64,000 nucleotides of DNA from Cupriavidus numazuensis (GTDB lineage: Bacteria; Pseudomonadota; Gammaproteobacteria; Burkholderiales; Burkholderiaceae), in NCBI RefSeq assembly GCF_905397435.1, contig NZ_CAJPVI010000014.1, forward strand, positions 1-64,000. The letters are read 5' to 3'. A program made the position numbers and the translations under genes. How positions within the stretch are numbered: the first letter of the stretch is position 1; each line of letters opens with the position of its first letter. The notes beneath the pieces are model-generated. The model worked only from the letters and a program-made list of their open reading frames with translations. It did not search any database and was not told where the DNA came from. Of the stretch, positions 10,970 to 21,873 are shown piece after piece.

Positions 10970-11534
10970 TGCCGCAGTCTCAGGACAGTCGTCCTGCGAA
11001 CATCAACGTATCGAACGGTGCTCACCGCCCGGGCTGGGCGGCGACCTCGAAGCAATGAAGACGTGGCGCCTTGCTTGCCGCCGGTGGGCCGTCCGAGCAC
11101 GCAGTCATGTAGCGCCAGCAACGCGATGACCTGAATGGTCGGTAGTACATAGCGCTGCGCAGTTTAGCGAGTCTTCCGCAGCAGCGAGTGAGTACCTTTA
11201 CTCAAAGTCGGCATCGTATGCCGGCGCCGGGGGAGGCCAGGCGCGTCGGCATTTCCCGTACGGCGCTCGCTGTTGTTGAGGCCGGCGACACGAGGCACCT
11301 ATCTGCGGGCCATGTCCGTCCTGGGCAGCTCCGGTGACCTCGCGCTGCCAGTGCAAGTCGTTGCGATGTCTGCCGCATCGCTGTTGAAGTCGCTCAGCCG
11401 GCGCAAGCATCAGATCAATCCCTTCGTTGGTAGGGCTGGATTGCTGTCTTTGCCAAATCTAGTGTTTGCACATCTGTCCAGCGGACGATCGGACTGACGC
11501 GGGACCACTGTCGGTCTGAATCAACTTAGCGGCG
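10970..11534. other. Intergenic region between divergent signalling genes, no supported gene
   Basis: This 565-bp stretch separates the leftward REC-REC-kinase gene from the rightward PAS-GGDEF-EAL gene and should hold both promoters. A leftward frame at 11198-11410 encodes a low-complexity peptide that might be the extreme C-terminus of a lost chemoreceptor, but nothing in it is diagnostic. Confidence 0.5.
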
Positions 11535-13625
11535 ATGACGATCAAAGTTACCAAGAGTGGAGAGCAGCCTGGCGATTTTCCAGCGAGCGTACGCGCGACG
11601 CTGGATCTGCTGCCGCACCTGGCCTGGCTGATACAAGCCGACCTGCGACACGGGTACTCCAATCGCTCGTGGCACGCCTATACCGGAGCGGATGCAGAAC
11701 AACTGCATAGGGAAGGCTGGCTGGGCTGGATCCACCCCGACGACCGCGCAGACGCTTTGGCGTGTTGGGCCAACGTAATGAACAAGAATGCTCCCTTTGA
11801 AGAGGAATGGCGCATTCGCCATCGGTCCGGCGCTTACCGGTGGTTCCGTGTGACGGCGCGCTCGCATGACGACGCACGGTCGACTCTTTGGCTGGTCTGC
11901 TGCTTCGACATCCACGATGCCATTCTGCGCGAGGCCACGCTATCGGAGAGACTGAGGATGCAGGACAGCATGCTGGACGCCAGCGTAGACTGCATCAAGA
12001 TCGTGGATACCAGCGGGGCGCTGCGGCGGATCAACCGATCCGGTCGGGTTGCACTCGGCGTGCCCCACGATGACGCCGATCTCGGCATGAGATGGCTCGG
12101 CTTGCTCCCGCCCGAAGTGCAGGCGCGTGGCAAGCGAGCGCTGAACCAGGCCAGGAGAGGTAGAGCCGCAAGGTTCTCAGGTCTCAGCGTCATCCCCGGC
12201 TGCAAACCACAGCACTGGGACAACATTCTGACACCCACAAGAAGCGGGGACGGTAAGGTCACCGGCGTTTTGTGTGTGTCCCGTGAAGTGACCTTGCAGC
12301 GGGAGGCTGAGAAACGCCTGCGCATTGCCAGCGAAATTGATGCGCTGACCGGGCTGCTCAATCGGCGGTCCTTCAAGACTCGATTGAACCGGACTGTGAG
12401 CAAGGCAAGAAGGCTGGGCCGTTCCTTCGCGTTGATGCTGCTCGATGTAGACCACTTCAAGCAAGTCAATGACACGCTTGGTCACGCGGCTGGGGACTTT
12501 CTCCTGCGGAGATTGTCGATGCGATTAAGGGCTAGCGTTTCCGACACGGATTTCGTGGCCCGTCTCGGCGGTGATGAATTCGCCATTGTGATCGGCGGCG
12601 TCGATCTCGAACATGACTTGGTTCAAGCCATCGAAAAACTGATTCAAAAGGCAAAGAGCCCAATGACCTACTCGGGACGCGCGGTCAACTTTGGGGTCAG
12701 CGTGGGCTGCGCCATCTACCCGAGAGATGCGGCAGACAGCCACGAACTCATGAAATGTGCGGATCGGGCACTGAACAGTCTGAAGGCGAGCGGCCGTGGC
12801 GGATTACGAATCTATGATGGCGACATGATGGCCGCAGTTCAGCGCGCTGCCGACCAGCGCCACCAGGCTCGCAGGATCGTGGACGATGATCTGATCGAGC
12901 CGCGATACCAGCCAAGGGCAAGACTGCGGGACGGAGCCATTGTGGGGCTTGGAGCCATACTCAGTTGGCGCTGCCCGCAGAATGGTCCGCAGCAGCCCAA
13001 CACCGTCGCCGAAGGCTTCAAGGAATATGAACTGGCTGCCGAGATAGGTGCGCTGATGCAGGCCAAGATACTTGCCGACATCGCAGAGTGGCGCAGGCAA
13101 GGGCTGAAGGTGGTACCGGTCTCCATCAAGGCCTCACCGGTTGAGTTCCTCTACGATAATTTCGCCGAAGGATTGCTTGAGCGAATCGAGCGCACGGGCG
13201 TGCCGCCATCGCTGCTTGGTATTGAGGTAACGGAAAGGGCGCTTGCCGACCGGGGCTCCGACTATGTCATCCGCGCGCTCCGAGTGCTCAAGGCCGCCGG
13301 CATCGGTGTGACGCTCGACGATTTCGGATCCGGCTATTCGGCGCTGACATGCCTCACGCACTATCCGGTCGATTCCTTGAAGATCGACCGCTCGATCGTC
13401 GCTCGAGTGAATGAGCCTGGAACGCTTGCTGTTGTCCAGGCGATCGGCAGGCTCGGTGCCGGCCTTGCCCTGGAGGTCGTCGCGGAAGGAATCAACACCG
13501 AGAGCCAGCGAACGATCCTCGAACAGGCGGGATGCGGCATCGGCATGGGTCAGCTCTTTGAAGGGACGATCACTGCGCACCAGTTCGCGTCATCGCTGCA
13601 GGCCACAGTCATGCCAGCGTCGTAA
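11535..13625 (+). CDS. PAS-PAS-GGDEF-EAL protein with intact GGDEF and degenerate EAL
   Basis: A 696-residue soluble protein. Two PAS-like domains occupy roughly residues 10-135 and 140-255; the first contains WLGWIHPDDRADAL and the PAC-like FEEEWRIRHRSGAYRW. The GGDEF domain (about 265-425) is complete with MLLDVDHFKQVNDTLGH and RLGGDEFAIV; the upstream inhibitory-site arginine is replaced (SDTD instead of RxxD). In the EAL domain (about 450-690) the signature EAL is GAI (GLGAILSWR) and the following NLSA-type motif is SIKAS, although LDDFGSGYS and VVAEGI remain. Prediction: active diguanylate cyclase, inactive phosphodiesterase. ATG 11535 is the only sensible start. Confidence 0.9.
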   Translation: MTIKVTKSGEQPGDFPASVRATLDLLPHLAWLIQADLRHGYSNRSWHAYTGADAEQLHREGWLGWIHPDDRADALACWANVMNKNAPFEEEWRIRHRSGAYRWFRVTARSHDDARSTLWLVCCFDIHDAILREATLSERLRMQDSMLDASVDCIKIVDTSGALRRINRSGRVALGVPHDDADLGMRWLGLLPPEVQARGKRALNQARRGRAARFSGLSVIPGCKPQHWDNILTPTRSGDGKVTGVLCVSREVTLQREAEKRLRIASEIDALTGLLNRRSFKTRLNRTVSKARRLGRSFALMLLDVDHFKQVNDTLGHAAGDFLLRRLSMRLRASVSDTDFVARLGGDEFAIVIGGVDLEHDLVQAIEKLIQKAKSPMTYSGRAVNFGVSVGCAIYPRDAADSHELMKCADRALNSLKASGRGGLRIYDGDMMAAVQRAADQRHQARRIVDDDLIEPRYQPRARLRDGAIVGLGAILSWRCPQNGPQQPNTVAEGFKEYELAAEIGALMQAKILADIAEWRRQGLKVVPVSIKASPVEFLYDNFAEGLLERIERTGVPPSLLGIEVTERALADRGSDYVIRALRVLKAAGIGVTLDDFGSGYSALTCLTHYPVDSLKIDRSIVARVNEPGTLAVVQAIGRLGAGLALEVVAEGINTESQRTILEQAGCGIGMGQLFEGTITAHQFASSLQATVMPAS

Positions 13626-13792
13626 TGGCTGCCCAAAGTAGATTGCAAGCCGCTCCTTAATGGTATACCCCCGCTTTATGCCAACTCCTCGCGCATGCGA
13701 TCATGACAACCGATTTAAGCTGTTGACTTATTGACGGGCCATGGAGAAGTTGGGTGTACACGCCGGACGCTGGCGCGTACCCCCCTGCCCTC

Positions 13793-14089
13793 ATGACAAG
13801 AAACTACGAAGCTGAAGCTCTTGAGCATTGCAGGCGCCGGTACGCAAGATGGCTGAAACTGTCTGGGCCGTTCGAGACGGGTACGTTTATGTGGCGCGAA
13901 GCGCGCTATGTCTATGTCTCGGGCCTGAGCCCGACCCGGGCACGCTTGCTTGTCGAAGTGTTCAGGATCGACCATACCGGCGAACTGCATGCCGTCCTGG
14001 CATACCAGTATCCACCGCCTATCCGCACGCTTTTTCCTGACGACTACGCCTTGCTGCATGGTGACACGCTGGCGGCCTGGGACAGCTAG
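13793..14089 (+). CDS. Hypothetical protein, 98 aa
   Basis: ATG 13793 ([20 protein letters not shown]) is preferred over GTG 13754. The product is a small soluble protein with alternating aromatic strands ([33 protein letters not shown]). It has no signal peptide, membrane segment or recognised domain. It is followed closely by the large hybrid kinase gene. Coding character is plausible from codon-position GC bias and length. Confidence 0.5.
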   Translation: MTRNYEAEALEHCRRRYARWLKLSGPFETGTFMWREARYVYVSGLSPTRARLLVEVFRIDHTGELHAVLAYQYPPPIRTLFPDDYALLHGDTLAAWDS

Positions 14090-14262
14090 CGGGCACTGTG
14101 TCCGGTGCGCTTCCGATCGTCTTACAGGCGTCGTCCACTACCCTGAACGCTTGGCAGCTGAGACGACGTTTCCCGCCATATTCGTTCAGCATCGCGCCGG
14201 ATACCTTGCGTAGCCGCCGCCTGAGATTTTCTCCCGACGTCCTGCATACGGGAACGCGTACC

Positions 14263-17200
14263 ATGTCCATCCCATCCGGTGTTTCCTCCACGCGTGCCTC
14301 CAGGCCATGGTTGCCCCTTGGCGCAGGCAAGTCACTGGCAGCCGATGGCCTCAAGACGATCATCATGACGGTGGTCGCCATTGCACTCCTGCTGCTGCTG
14401 AGCGCTCAGGTCCTGCGTTCCCTGCATGCGCAGGAACGGAGCCGTGCCGAGTCAGAGCGGCGATCCGTTCTGCATGCGCTCACACGGTTGACGGGCTTGC
14501 TCAAGGAAGACGGTGTCTCGCGGCTGCGCACAATCGTCGAGAATTCCTATCAGCAGGACCTGGCGCGCCAGCTTGCCAGGACCCCGCAAAGCCAGCAGTT
14601 GCGCGCACTGTACGACACGTGGATTACACCGATCTATCGAAGCCGCGGATTCGACGGTTACAGCCTGATCGCGCCCGATCGCACGATCATCGCGGCGACC
14701 AGCCCGTCCTATGTCGGCAAGCAGGTCTCGACCAGCGTGGTTCTCGCAGCCCTGGCGCTGGCGGACACCGAGGGTGTTGCCGCAACGCGCCCGAACCAGG
14801 CCGGGCTGCCGATTCTTTCGCGCGAACGCGAGTTGCCGCCAGGAACGCTGTTCCAGCAGATCTGCGGGCGCGTTGGCGAACCAGGAAAGACGATCGCTTT
14901 CCTGTGCCTTCGCACGGACCCGCGGGACCGTCTGTTCGAGATCCTGCGGCATGGCTGGACGGGACGCTCCGGCAAGGCCTATGCCATCGACGCAACCGGA
15001 CGGGTCTTGTCGCCCGTGCCAGCAGACGCCCGGAGTGCTGCCGCCGGCAACCACGCTACGGCCGCGCCCACGGCGTTATGGGCCAGGGTCCCATCCCCCT
15101 CGCAACGTGCCCGTCCCCAGAGGCATGCCAGCAGTCATCCGCCCGGCTTCACGGAAATTGCGCAACAACTGATACGCGAGCAGAACGGAGAAACGAAGGT
15201 CATTGACGGCTATTCCGACTACCGCGGCCACACCGTGATCGGGGTCGGGCATTGGTTCGCGGATACCGGCATGGGGATCATTGTCGAACTGGATCAAGAC
15301 GAAGCGTACCGCTCGTATCATCTTGCCCGGCAGGCAATCATTGCGCTGACGTGCCTTGCCATCCTGCTCATTCTGGCCATAACAGTGCTGCAATGGCGCA
15401 GCCGCAATGAAATGCGGCGCACCGAGAGGCTCTGGACGGCCTTCCGCAAGAACGTGCCAGCGGGACTCGCCTACAACAGCCCGGACGGTACAGTCGAAAT
15501 GGCAAACCATGCGTACTGCAACGCGATTGGGGCATCGTTAAAGGGCTTCGTCGGAGAAGTGGCGTGGGAACAGATCACCGACCATCGCACGGCCGACCTC
15601 GTCCAGCGTTTGCATGAGGAAGTCATGGCGTCCGGGGACACACAGGTCGCCGTACATACCGTGCGCGGCCCGGAGCATGAGCAGATGACGTTCCGGATGT
15701 CGATGTTTCCGGTTTGCAGCCCCGGCGATCAAACGATCATCGGCGTCGGCGCTGTCGCGACCGATGTCACGGAACAGTACCGGACGCGCGAAGCACTGCA
15801 GAGCCTGGCTGCTACGCTCGAGCTCAATATGGAGCTGCAGCGGGCGCGCGAAGCTGCCGAATTGGCGGCGCGCGCGAAGGAGCAGTTTCTTGCCAATATG
15901 AGCCACGAGATCAGGACACCGCTGAATGGCATTGTCGGCATGACCCAGCTGGCACTTGACGAAGAGGACACCATCAAGCTGAACCATTATCTGGCGAGGA
16001 TCGAAGTTTCTTGCAGGCACCTCCAGCGTATCGTCGACGATATCCTGGATTTTTCGAAGATCCAGGCAGACAAGTTTCCCATTGATTGTTCCGACTTCTC
16101 GCTGGAGCAGATCCTTGATCACATCCAGTGGATGTTCCGCAAGCAAGCCAGCGACAAGGGGCTGGATATGCGGCTTCAAGTGGATCCCCGACTGCCCGCG
16201 AAGCTCCTGGGCGACGCCAACCGGATCAAACAGATTCTGATCAATCTCGTCGGCAATGCCATCAAGTTCACGGATTCCGGTCGCATCGAACTCAACGTAC
16301 AGGCACTTCGCCCGGCAACGGAAGGGATCTTGGTACAGTTTGAAGTACGGGATACGGGGATCGGGATTCCAGAAGCGGCCTTGGCAGAGTTGTTCAACCC
16401 GTTCTTTCAGGCCGATACCTCGGTGGCTAGGCGCTTCGGCGGAACGGGGCTCGGCCTGTCGATCAGCAAGCGGCTAGCCGAGCTGATGGGAGGCCAGATC
16501 TCGGTCAGTAGTTCGGTTGGAGTGGGCAGCGTGTTCTCGTTCCGCCTCGCGCTAGGCATGGCCGACAGCAATCCCGCGCACGGCGCTTGCCAACGGTCTG
16601 CGGCCACTGCCGTCGATCGGCGGCTGCGGGAAGGGCATCCGCATGCGCCGGATGGCTCACCACTGCAAGTCTTGCGCGGAAGGCATGTCTTGCTCGTGGA
16701 AGACAACCCCATCAACCAGGAAGTGGGGGAAGCGCTGCTCAGGCGGGTGGGGATGCACGTCACGCTCGCCACCGACGGACGGCAAGCGCTTGCACGCATG
16801 CATGAAGGCACGTTCGACGTTGTACTGATGGACATCCAGATGTCGACCCTGGATGGGTTGGAAACCACGGCGGTGATCCGTCGTGAACCGAGATACTCTT
16901 CGCTTCCCGTAATCGCCCTGACGGCCAGCGCCCGTGAAGAGGACAAGCAGCGTTGCCGCATGGCGGGAATGGACGGCTACATCTCCAAGCCCATCGATGC
17001 AGGAAGCCTTTACCACACCATCGCGCGCTGCCTAGAAACAACTGTGTCGACGCGTTCCCTGCCGACTGCCGGCGAGCGAGACTCGGATCTCGCGGCGGTA
17101 GAGCGCCTGCGCAACGTGCCAGGCCTTGAGGTCACAACCGCAGTCGAGCGCCTTTGCGGTCAACCCGGCATCTATGTAAGGCTCGTGCGACGCATGCTTG

Positions 17201-17460
17201 AGGAAAGAGCCGACGTTCCACACGTGATATGCGTGGCCATTGCCGAGCAACGATTCACCGATGCGGCAAGGCTGGCACACAGCATGATCGCCCTGCTCGC
17301 GTCTATCGGTGCCGGAACGCACGCCGAACGCCTTCGCGCCGTCGAGGGGCAGCTTCGCACGGGCGCGGCGGACAATACGCTGCTGGCCGAGTTCAAGCTT
17401 GCCTATACGAACCTCTTCGCCGCATTGGCTTCGGCGCTAGATGGGCAGGGCTTCGCATAA
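14263..17460 (+). CDS. Membrane hybrid sensor kinase: sensor-PAS-HisKA-HATPase-REC-HPt
   Basis: ATG 14263 is preferred over GTG 14098, whose extra 55 residues resemble non-coding DNA. The protein has 1065 residues. A first membrane helix (about 28-50, [15 protein letters not shown]) and a second (about 360-382, [15 protein letters not shown]) enclose a periplasmic double-Cache-like domain containing [15 protein letters not shown] and [16 protein letters not shown]. Then come a PAS domain (390-510), an H-box [19 protein letters not shown] (histidine near 549), an ATPase domain ([32 protein letters not shown]), a receiver ([25 protein letters not shown]) and a C-terminal HPt with [16 protein letters not shown]. 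It is a full phosphorelay in one chain; no partner response regulator with a DNA-binding domain is adjacent. Confidence 0.93.
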   Translation: MSIPSGVSSTRASRPWLPLGAGKSLAADGLKTIIMTVVAIALLLLLSAQVLRSLHAQERSRAESERRSVLHALTRLTGLLKEDGVSRLRTIVENSYQQDLARQLARTPQSQQLRALYDTWITPIYRSRGFDGYSLIAPDRTIIAATSPSYVGKQVSTSVVLAALALADTEGVAATRPNQAGLPILSRERELPPGTLFQQICGRVGEPGKTIAFLCLRTDPRDRLFEILRHGWTGRSGKAYAIDATGRVLSPVPADARSAAAGNHATAAPTALWARVPSPSQRARPQRHASSHPPGFTEIAQQLIREQNGETKVIDGYSDYRGHTVIGVGHWFADTGMGIIVELDQDEAYRSYHLARQAIIALTCLAILLILAITVLQWRSRNEMRRTERLWTAFRKNVPAGLAYNSPDGTVEMANHAYCNAIGASLKGFVGEVAWEQITDHRTADLVQRLHEEVMASGDTQVAVHTVRGPEHEQMTFRMSMFPVCSPGDQTIIGVGAVATDVTEQYRTREALQSLAATLELNMELQRAREAAELAARAKEQFLANMSHEIRTPLNGIVGMTQLALDEEDTIKLNHYLARIEVSCRHLQRIVDDILDFSKIQADKFPIDCSDFSLEQILDHIQWMFRKQASDKGLDMRLQVDPRLPAKLLGDANRIKQILINLVGNAIKFTDSGRIELNVQALRPATEGILVQFEVRDTGIGIPEAALAELFNPFFQADTSVARRFGGTGLGLSISKRLAELMGGQISVSSSVGVGSVFSFRLALGMADSNPAHGACQRSAATAVDRRLREGHPHAPDGSPLQVLRGRHVLLVEDNPINQEVGEALLRRVGMHVTLATDGRQALARMHEGTFDVVLMDIQMSTLDGLETTAVIRREPRYSSLPVIALTASAREEDKQRCRMAGMDGYISKPIDAGSLYHTIARCLETTVSTRSLPTAGERDSDLAAVERLRNVPGLEVTTAVERLCGQPGIYVRLVRRMLEERADVPHVICVAIAEQRFTDAARLAHSMIALLASIGAGTHAERLRAVEGQLRTGAADNTLLAEFKLAYTNLFAALASALDGQGFA

Positions 17461-18046
17461 CCGGCCTCGTCTTGCCCGCTGCTACCGTTGAGGTCGAACT
17501 GGTCGTTGGTAAGCGTGAAGCGGTCATGCACGTCCTCTGCCGCAGGCAGGCAAAAAAACGCGGCGCTCCACAGGAGACGCCGCGTCGAACAGATGCGAAT
17601 GGTTGGGTCTCGCAGGCGAAATTCTGGTCCTTCGCCATGCCGCACTCAACCCCGACTTTTCTGGGGATTGACCAGCCGCGGTATGACTCGAAGCAACCGA
17701 TAGAAATGCACGCCGATGTCAAGCAGCCTTCGAGTGACATGCCGGCGCGCACCCCGCAAACATCCCCGCCATTTACCCCCGAAGAGGTCGGGAGCATTTG
17801 GACGGAGACATCCGGCTCGCAAGCACTGTGTCCCCACCCGCAGCCAGGGCATTCAATGCACGCGACCAGCGTCCCCCCTCCAATGTAGGGCTCCATCTTC
17901 GCGCGCCTGCTCCGTCAGTGGCATTCGAGAGCATGAGCGCGCGCAACAAGCTCGGTGTCAGCGCTGCGGCAGCGTCAGGCTCGACCATGGCATTCGTACC
18001 GGTCGACAGAGATCGGTCGCCCCAGCACTGAATCACGGAGATAGTC
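17461..18046. other. Intergenic region with a leftward terminator, no supported gene
   Basis: This 586-bp stretch separates the hybrid kinase from the chemoreceptor. Leftward frames give cysteine- or arginine-rich peptides with no recognisable domain. It includes a strong leftward terminator hairpin (17551-17585) and an imperfect palindrome near 17651. Confidence 0.5.
17551..17585 (-). terminator. Strong leftward intrinsic terminator without an obvious gene
   Basis: Read on the minus strand, an 8-bp stem (ACGCGGCG pairing with CGCCGCGT), extended by CTCC/GGAG with one bulge, is followed by seven T. It lies 90 bp beyond the end of the rightward hybrid kinase gene. No leftward gene ends here, so it may terminate a short leftward RNA. 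Confidence 0.65.
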
Positions 18047-19642
18047 ATGAGAAACTTCACAGTAAGTGCCAGCCTTAGCGTGGTCCTTGTCTCGTTCGTG
18101 GCATTCATGAGCCTGAGTAATATCGTGTCCTGGAGGGGCCTTCGCGATACGGCAAGTTCCGTCGAGAGATTAAGTACGCTGACCGACGAGGTCCAGGCCA
18201 TAAACGGGGCCTTTGCGGCAACTCAACGCGCGCGGGTGTCGATTGCCGGGGCACAAAGCGCTGCACGCTCGGGAGAGGGCGAAGTGGCGCGCGACCTATT
18301 GAAGACAGCCACCACGCGTCTGCTACAAGGTCAGCAACTGATCGAGAGATTCGCGGCAATGCCGAGGTCATCCGTCGGGGACCGCGAACTGGCAAAGAAG
18401 CTGGTCACTTCCTATTCCGCACTCAACGCCACCGTACGCGCGGCGCAGGAAGCAATGGATTCCGGCGATACAGCGACGTACGATCGAATCAGCGCTGTTG
18501 ATAGTATCCAGGCCTCTCGCACGTTCAACGTGGCTCTGGACGAGTTCTCCAAGCATGCTGAAGCGCGCGGCAAGGAGGACGAAGCTGCGGCTCGTACGAC
18601 CTTCCACGGGTTGCAGACCGTCATTGCCGTGGCGTCGGCACTCGCACTGCTCGTTGCTGTCGCCGCCCGCGTGGCGCTTTCCCGCATTGTGCAGCGACCA
18701 CTGAAGGAAGTCGGAGAGCAACTCGCCCGCGTGGCAGCCGGTGATCTGACCGTTCGTGTCGAGCGACGTTCTCGCAACGAGATTTACGTTCTCTCTGCGG
18801 TTGCGACACGGATGCAAGACGGTCTCTCGAAAGTAGTGGCGTCCGTCCGCGCATCGAGCGAGGCAATGAGCGCAGCAACCCGCGAGATCGCGGCTGGCAA
18901 TATGGACCTTTCTGCACGCACGGAACAGCAAGCCGCCTCGCTGGAGCAGACGGCCGCCAGCATGACACAGATGTCCGAAGCCGTGACCCAGAACGCAGAG
19001 AATACCCGGCATGCCAACTCCTTGGCGAAGGAAGCCAAGGCGACTACCGAAGCAGGCCGCAAAGAGGTCGAGGCCATGGTACGGACTATCGGCGAGGTCA
19101 GTGCCGCGTCAGACAGGATCACCGAGATCACCGGCCTGATCGACGGAATCGCGTTCCAAACCAACATTCTCGCGCTAAATGCGGCCGTCGAGGCCGCACG
19201 CGCTGGCGAACATGGGCGTGGTTTTGCCGTAGTGGCTGGCGAAGTCCGTTCGCTCGCTCAGCGTGCCTCTGCTTCCGCACGGGAAATCAAGCAGCTGATC
19301 GAGGAATCGACCGGCAAAGCGCGCCATGGGGCCGAGCAGGCTACCAGTGTAAATCTTACGATGGCACGCGTTAGCCACGTCATTGCGCAGGTCACCGACA
19401 TCATTGGAGAGATTTCAGTCGCCTCGGAAGAGCAAAGCCGGAACCTGGATCAGGTCCATCAGGCCATCTGCCAGATTGACCAGGTGACACAGCAGAATGC
19501 TGCCCTCGTGGAGCAGTCTGCCGCCGCCGCGGGCTCACTGCAGGAGCGGGCTGAAAGCATGAACCGGGAGGTCATGTTCTTCACGCTAGCCGACTCCTCG
19601 GGGCGACTGCCCACCCACGACCAGATCCAGCCCCGGGCCTGA
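18047..19642 (+). CDS. Methyl-accepting chemotaxis protein
   Basis: A 531-residue class I chemoreceptor. A first membrane helix (residues 8-30, SLSVVLVSFVAFMSLSNIV) and a second (about 187-208, [20 protein letters not shown]) bound a helical periplasmic domain of the four-helix-bundle type. A HAMP domain follows (LKEVGEQLARVAAGDLTVRV), then a long coiled coil with the conserved tip (FQTNILALNAAVEAARAGEH). No C-terminal NWETF-type tether for CheR or CheB is visible. It could feed the Wsp-like proteins downstream or the main chemotaxis kinase encoded elsewhere; no cheA or cheW lies in the window. Confidence 0.93.
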   Translation: MRNFTVSASLSVVLVSFVAFMSLSNIVSWRGLRDTASSVERLSTLTDEVQAINGAFAATQRARVSIAGAQSAARSGEGEVARDLLKTATTRLLQGQQLIERFAAMPRSSVGDRELAKKLVTSYSALNATVRAAQEAMDSGDTATYDRISAVDSIQASRTFNVALDEFSKHAEARGKEDEAAARTTFHGLQTVIAVASALALLVAVAARVALSRIVQRPLKEVGEQLARVAAGDLTVRVERRSRNEIYVLSAVATRMQDGLSKVVASVRASSEAMSAATREIAAGNMDLSARTEQQAASLEQTAASMTQMSEAVTQNAENTRHANSLAKEAKATTEAGRKEVEAMVRTIGEVSAASDRITEITGLIDGIAFQTNILALNAAVEAARAGEHGRGFAVVAGEVRSLAQRASASAREIKQLIEESTGKARHGAEQATSVNLTMARVSHVIAQVTDIIGEISVASEEQSRNLDQVHQAICQIDQVTQQNAALVEQSAAAAGSLQERAESMNREVMFFTLADSSGRLPTHDQIQPRA

Positions 19643-19798
19643 CGTTGTCTGGGGCGCGTCCATCACGCCCCTCCAGATGAGCAATTTGTTCTGCAACGGC
19701 TACAGACGCTTGGATGCCCTTCGGCTAGGCCGTCCCCCTACCATGGGCATCGACGCCGACCGCTCCCGAGCGGTCCAACATTCCTTAGAGCATCGCAA

Positions 19799-19924
19799 AT
19801 GCGGGCAATCAAATGGCTTTGTCGGTACAGGGCGCAGCTTCGGATGGTGGCATTCTGGCTTGCGCTTGCTTTGGCAATCCTGTCGCTCTACTTCATTCCG
19901 GCATGGATCGACGACTTCCAGTAG
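19799..19924 (+). CDS. Possible 41-aa single-pass membrane peptide
   Basis: An ATG at 19799 opens a 41-codon frame with a basic N-terminus (RAIKWLCRYRAQLR), one strong hydrophobic helix (MVAFWLALALAILSLYFIPA) and an acidic end (WIDDFQ). The positive-inside charge and single helix are typical of bacterial membrane microproteins. It lies in the 600-bp gap before wspA. No family is recognised and the upstream ribosome-binding site is weak, so it remains tentative. Confidence 0.4.
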   Translation: MRAIKWLCRYRAQLRMVAFWLALALAILSLYFIPAWIDDFQ

Positions 19925-20248
19925 GTGGAGTCACCTCCGGTGTGCCTTCGCCGGAAGCGCCAAATGCAAGCCCTACGTTTGGAGGTGTGGCAATCAACAG
20001 CGAAGGCCCTTACCGTTGATCGGGCCGATGGGGCCTTCCTGCCATGGGCTCTTTCCCCACCCCCAGGCTTGGAACCCGCGCGCGTCTCTGACCCGTCCCG
20101 TTCTCGAAGCGCAACGCTTTCGCGGCGGATGCTTGATCCCTGTTGCTTCAGATCCCTCTGCCTCAGGATAGGGCTTCGACGATTCGCTTGGGGGAAGGGC
20201 TAGCCAACGCAAACTGTCGACGGCAAGACTGACAACAAAATCCTGGCC

Positions 20249-21868
20249 TTGAACCACTGGACTATCCGAACCCGCATCATGGGAAGCTTTGCCTTCATCC
20301 TCCTGCTCATGGGATCGATGGGGCTTGTGGCCTATACCCGCCTGTCGGCCATCGAACAGGAAACGAGCCTGATGCTCAAGGACGCCTTGCCCGGCCTTAG
20401 GTACAGCACCGGCATACGCAGCGCCTGGGGCGAAATCTATGTGCTGGCCTGGGAAACGGTCAAAGCCGGCAATGACAGCCAGCGCCGTGGCTACCAGCAA
20501 CAGGTTGCCGACGTGCGGCAACGGCTCGACCGACTTGAGCAGCAGTATGAGGCAACCATTACGCGTGATGATGACCGGGTCATCTTCAATCAGTACAAGG
20601 CACTGCGCGCCCGGTACGATCAGTCCGCCGTATCGCTGGAACACCCCGCAAGCTGGAAAGGACGCGAGGCGGCTGAGGAACTGCTCCGAGGTGAGGCGCA
20701 TCTGCTCTGGAGCGACGTGCGCAAGGGTGCCCTGACCGTGATGGACGACAATAGCACCGTCAACGAACAAGCCGCGCATAGCATCAATTCAGCGGTTTCC
20801 TCGGCTAAGATGGGCATCGGGCTGGCCTTGCTCGTAGCGGTCGCCATGGCGGCGATTTGCGGCTACCTGCTGTTGCGCGCGATTACCGTGCCGATGCGCT
20901 CCATCGTCGACTTGCTGGCCAGCATCCGCGGCGGCGACCTGCGCCTGCGCATGGCCCTGAGCCGCCGTGATGAATTCCATAAGGTTGAGCAAGGCTTCAA
21001 CCAGATGACAGGCGAACTGGGATCGCTGGTCGGCCAGGCGCAGCGGTCTGCCGTTCATGTCACCACCTCGGTCAACGAGATTGCCGCGACCGCTCGCCAG
21101 CAGCAAGCGACCGCAGCGGAAACGGCTGCCACGACGACTCAGATCGGTGCCACATCGCGCGAGATCTCCGCCACCGCGCGCGACCTTGTGCGCACCATCA
21201 ACGAAGTCTCCTCCGCTGCCGAACAGACGGCCGGGCTCGCGGGGTCCGGCCAGATCGGTCTATCGCGCATGGAATCGACCATGCAGCAGGTCATGGACGC
21301 ATCGGGCTTGGTCAATGCGCGGCTTGCCACGCTCAATGAAAAGGCGGGAAATATTAACCAGGTTATCACCACCATCTCCAGGGTGGCCGACCAGACCAAC
21401 CTGCTGTCGCTCAACGCAGCCATCGAAGCCGAGAAGGCCGGCGAGTACGGGCGCGGCTTCTCCGTGGTCGCAACCGAGATTCGCCGCCTGGCCGATCAGA
21501 CGGCCGTCGCGACCTACGACATCGAACAGATGGTGCGAGAGATCCAGTCCGCCGTCGCCGCGGGCGTGATGGGCATGGACAAGTTCTCTGAAGAGGTGCG
21601 CCGCGGCATGTCCGACGTGAACCATGTCGGCGACCAGCTTTCGCAGATCATCGAGCAGGTACAGTCGCTGGCGCCACGCGTGTTGATGGTCAATGAAGGC
21701 ATGCAGGCTCAGGCCGGCGGTGCTGAGCAGATCAACCAGGCGCTTATGCAGCTCTCCGACGCCGCTCAGCAGACGGTTGAGTCGCTGCGCCAATCGGGCC
21801 TTTCCATCGACGGGCTAATTCTGGTGGCAAACGAGCTGCGCAGTGGCGTATCTCGCTTTAAGGTCTAG
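20249..21868 (+). CDS. wspA: WspA-like membrane chemoreceptor
   Basis: The 539-residue protein begins at a TTG; its start [18 protein letters not shown] aligns with the N-termini of known WspA proteins, supporting that codon. It has TM1 (9-30), a four-helix sensor (about 35-185), TM2 (188-210, [20 protein letters not shown]), HAMP, and a signalling hairpin with the WspA-style tip [20 protein letters not shown]. The C-terminus lacks the CheR/CheB tether. In Pseudomonas, WspA senses surface or envelope stress and drives the WspE kinase through WspB/WspD, raising c-di-GMP through WspR. Here wspF and wspR follow, but wspB-wspE do not, so its output route is unclear. Confidence 0.88.
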   Translation: MNHWTIRTRIMGSFAFILLLMGSMGLVAYTRLSAIEQETSLMLKDALPGLRYSTGIRSAWGEIYVLAWETVKAGNDSQRRGYQQQVADVRQRLDRLEQQYEATITRDDDRVIFNQYKALRARYDQSAVSLEHPASWKGREAAEELLRGEAHLLWSDVRKGALTVMDDNSTVNEQAAHSINSAVSSAKMGIGLALLVAVAMAAICGYLLLRAITVPMRSIVDLLASIRGGDLRLRMALSRRDEFHKVEQGFNQMTGELGSLVGQAQRSAVHVTTSVNEIAATARQQQATAAETAATTTQIGATSREISATARDLVRTINEVSSAAEQTAGLAGSGQIGLSRMESTMQQVMDASGLVNARLATLNEKAGNINQVITTISRVADQTNLLSLNAAIEAEKAGEYGRGFSVVATEIRRLADQTAVATYDIEQMVREIQSAVAAGVMGMDKFSEEVRRGMSDVNHVGDQLSQIIEQVQSLAPRVLMVNEGMQAQAGGAEQINQALMQLSDAAQQTVESLRQSGLSIDGLILVANELRSGVSRFKV

Positions 21869-21873
21869 TACCC

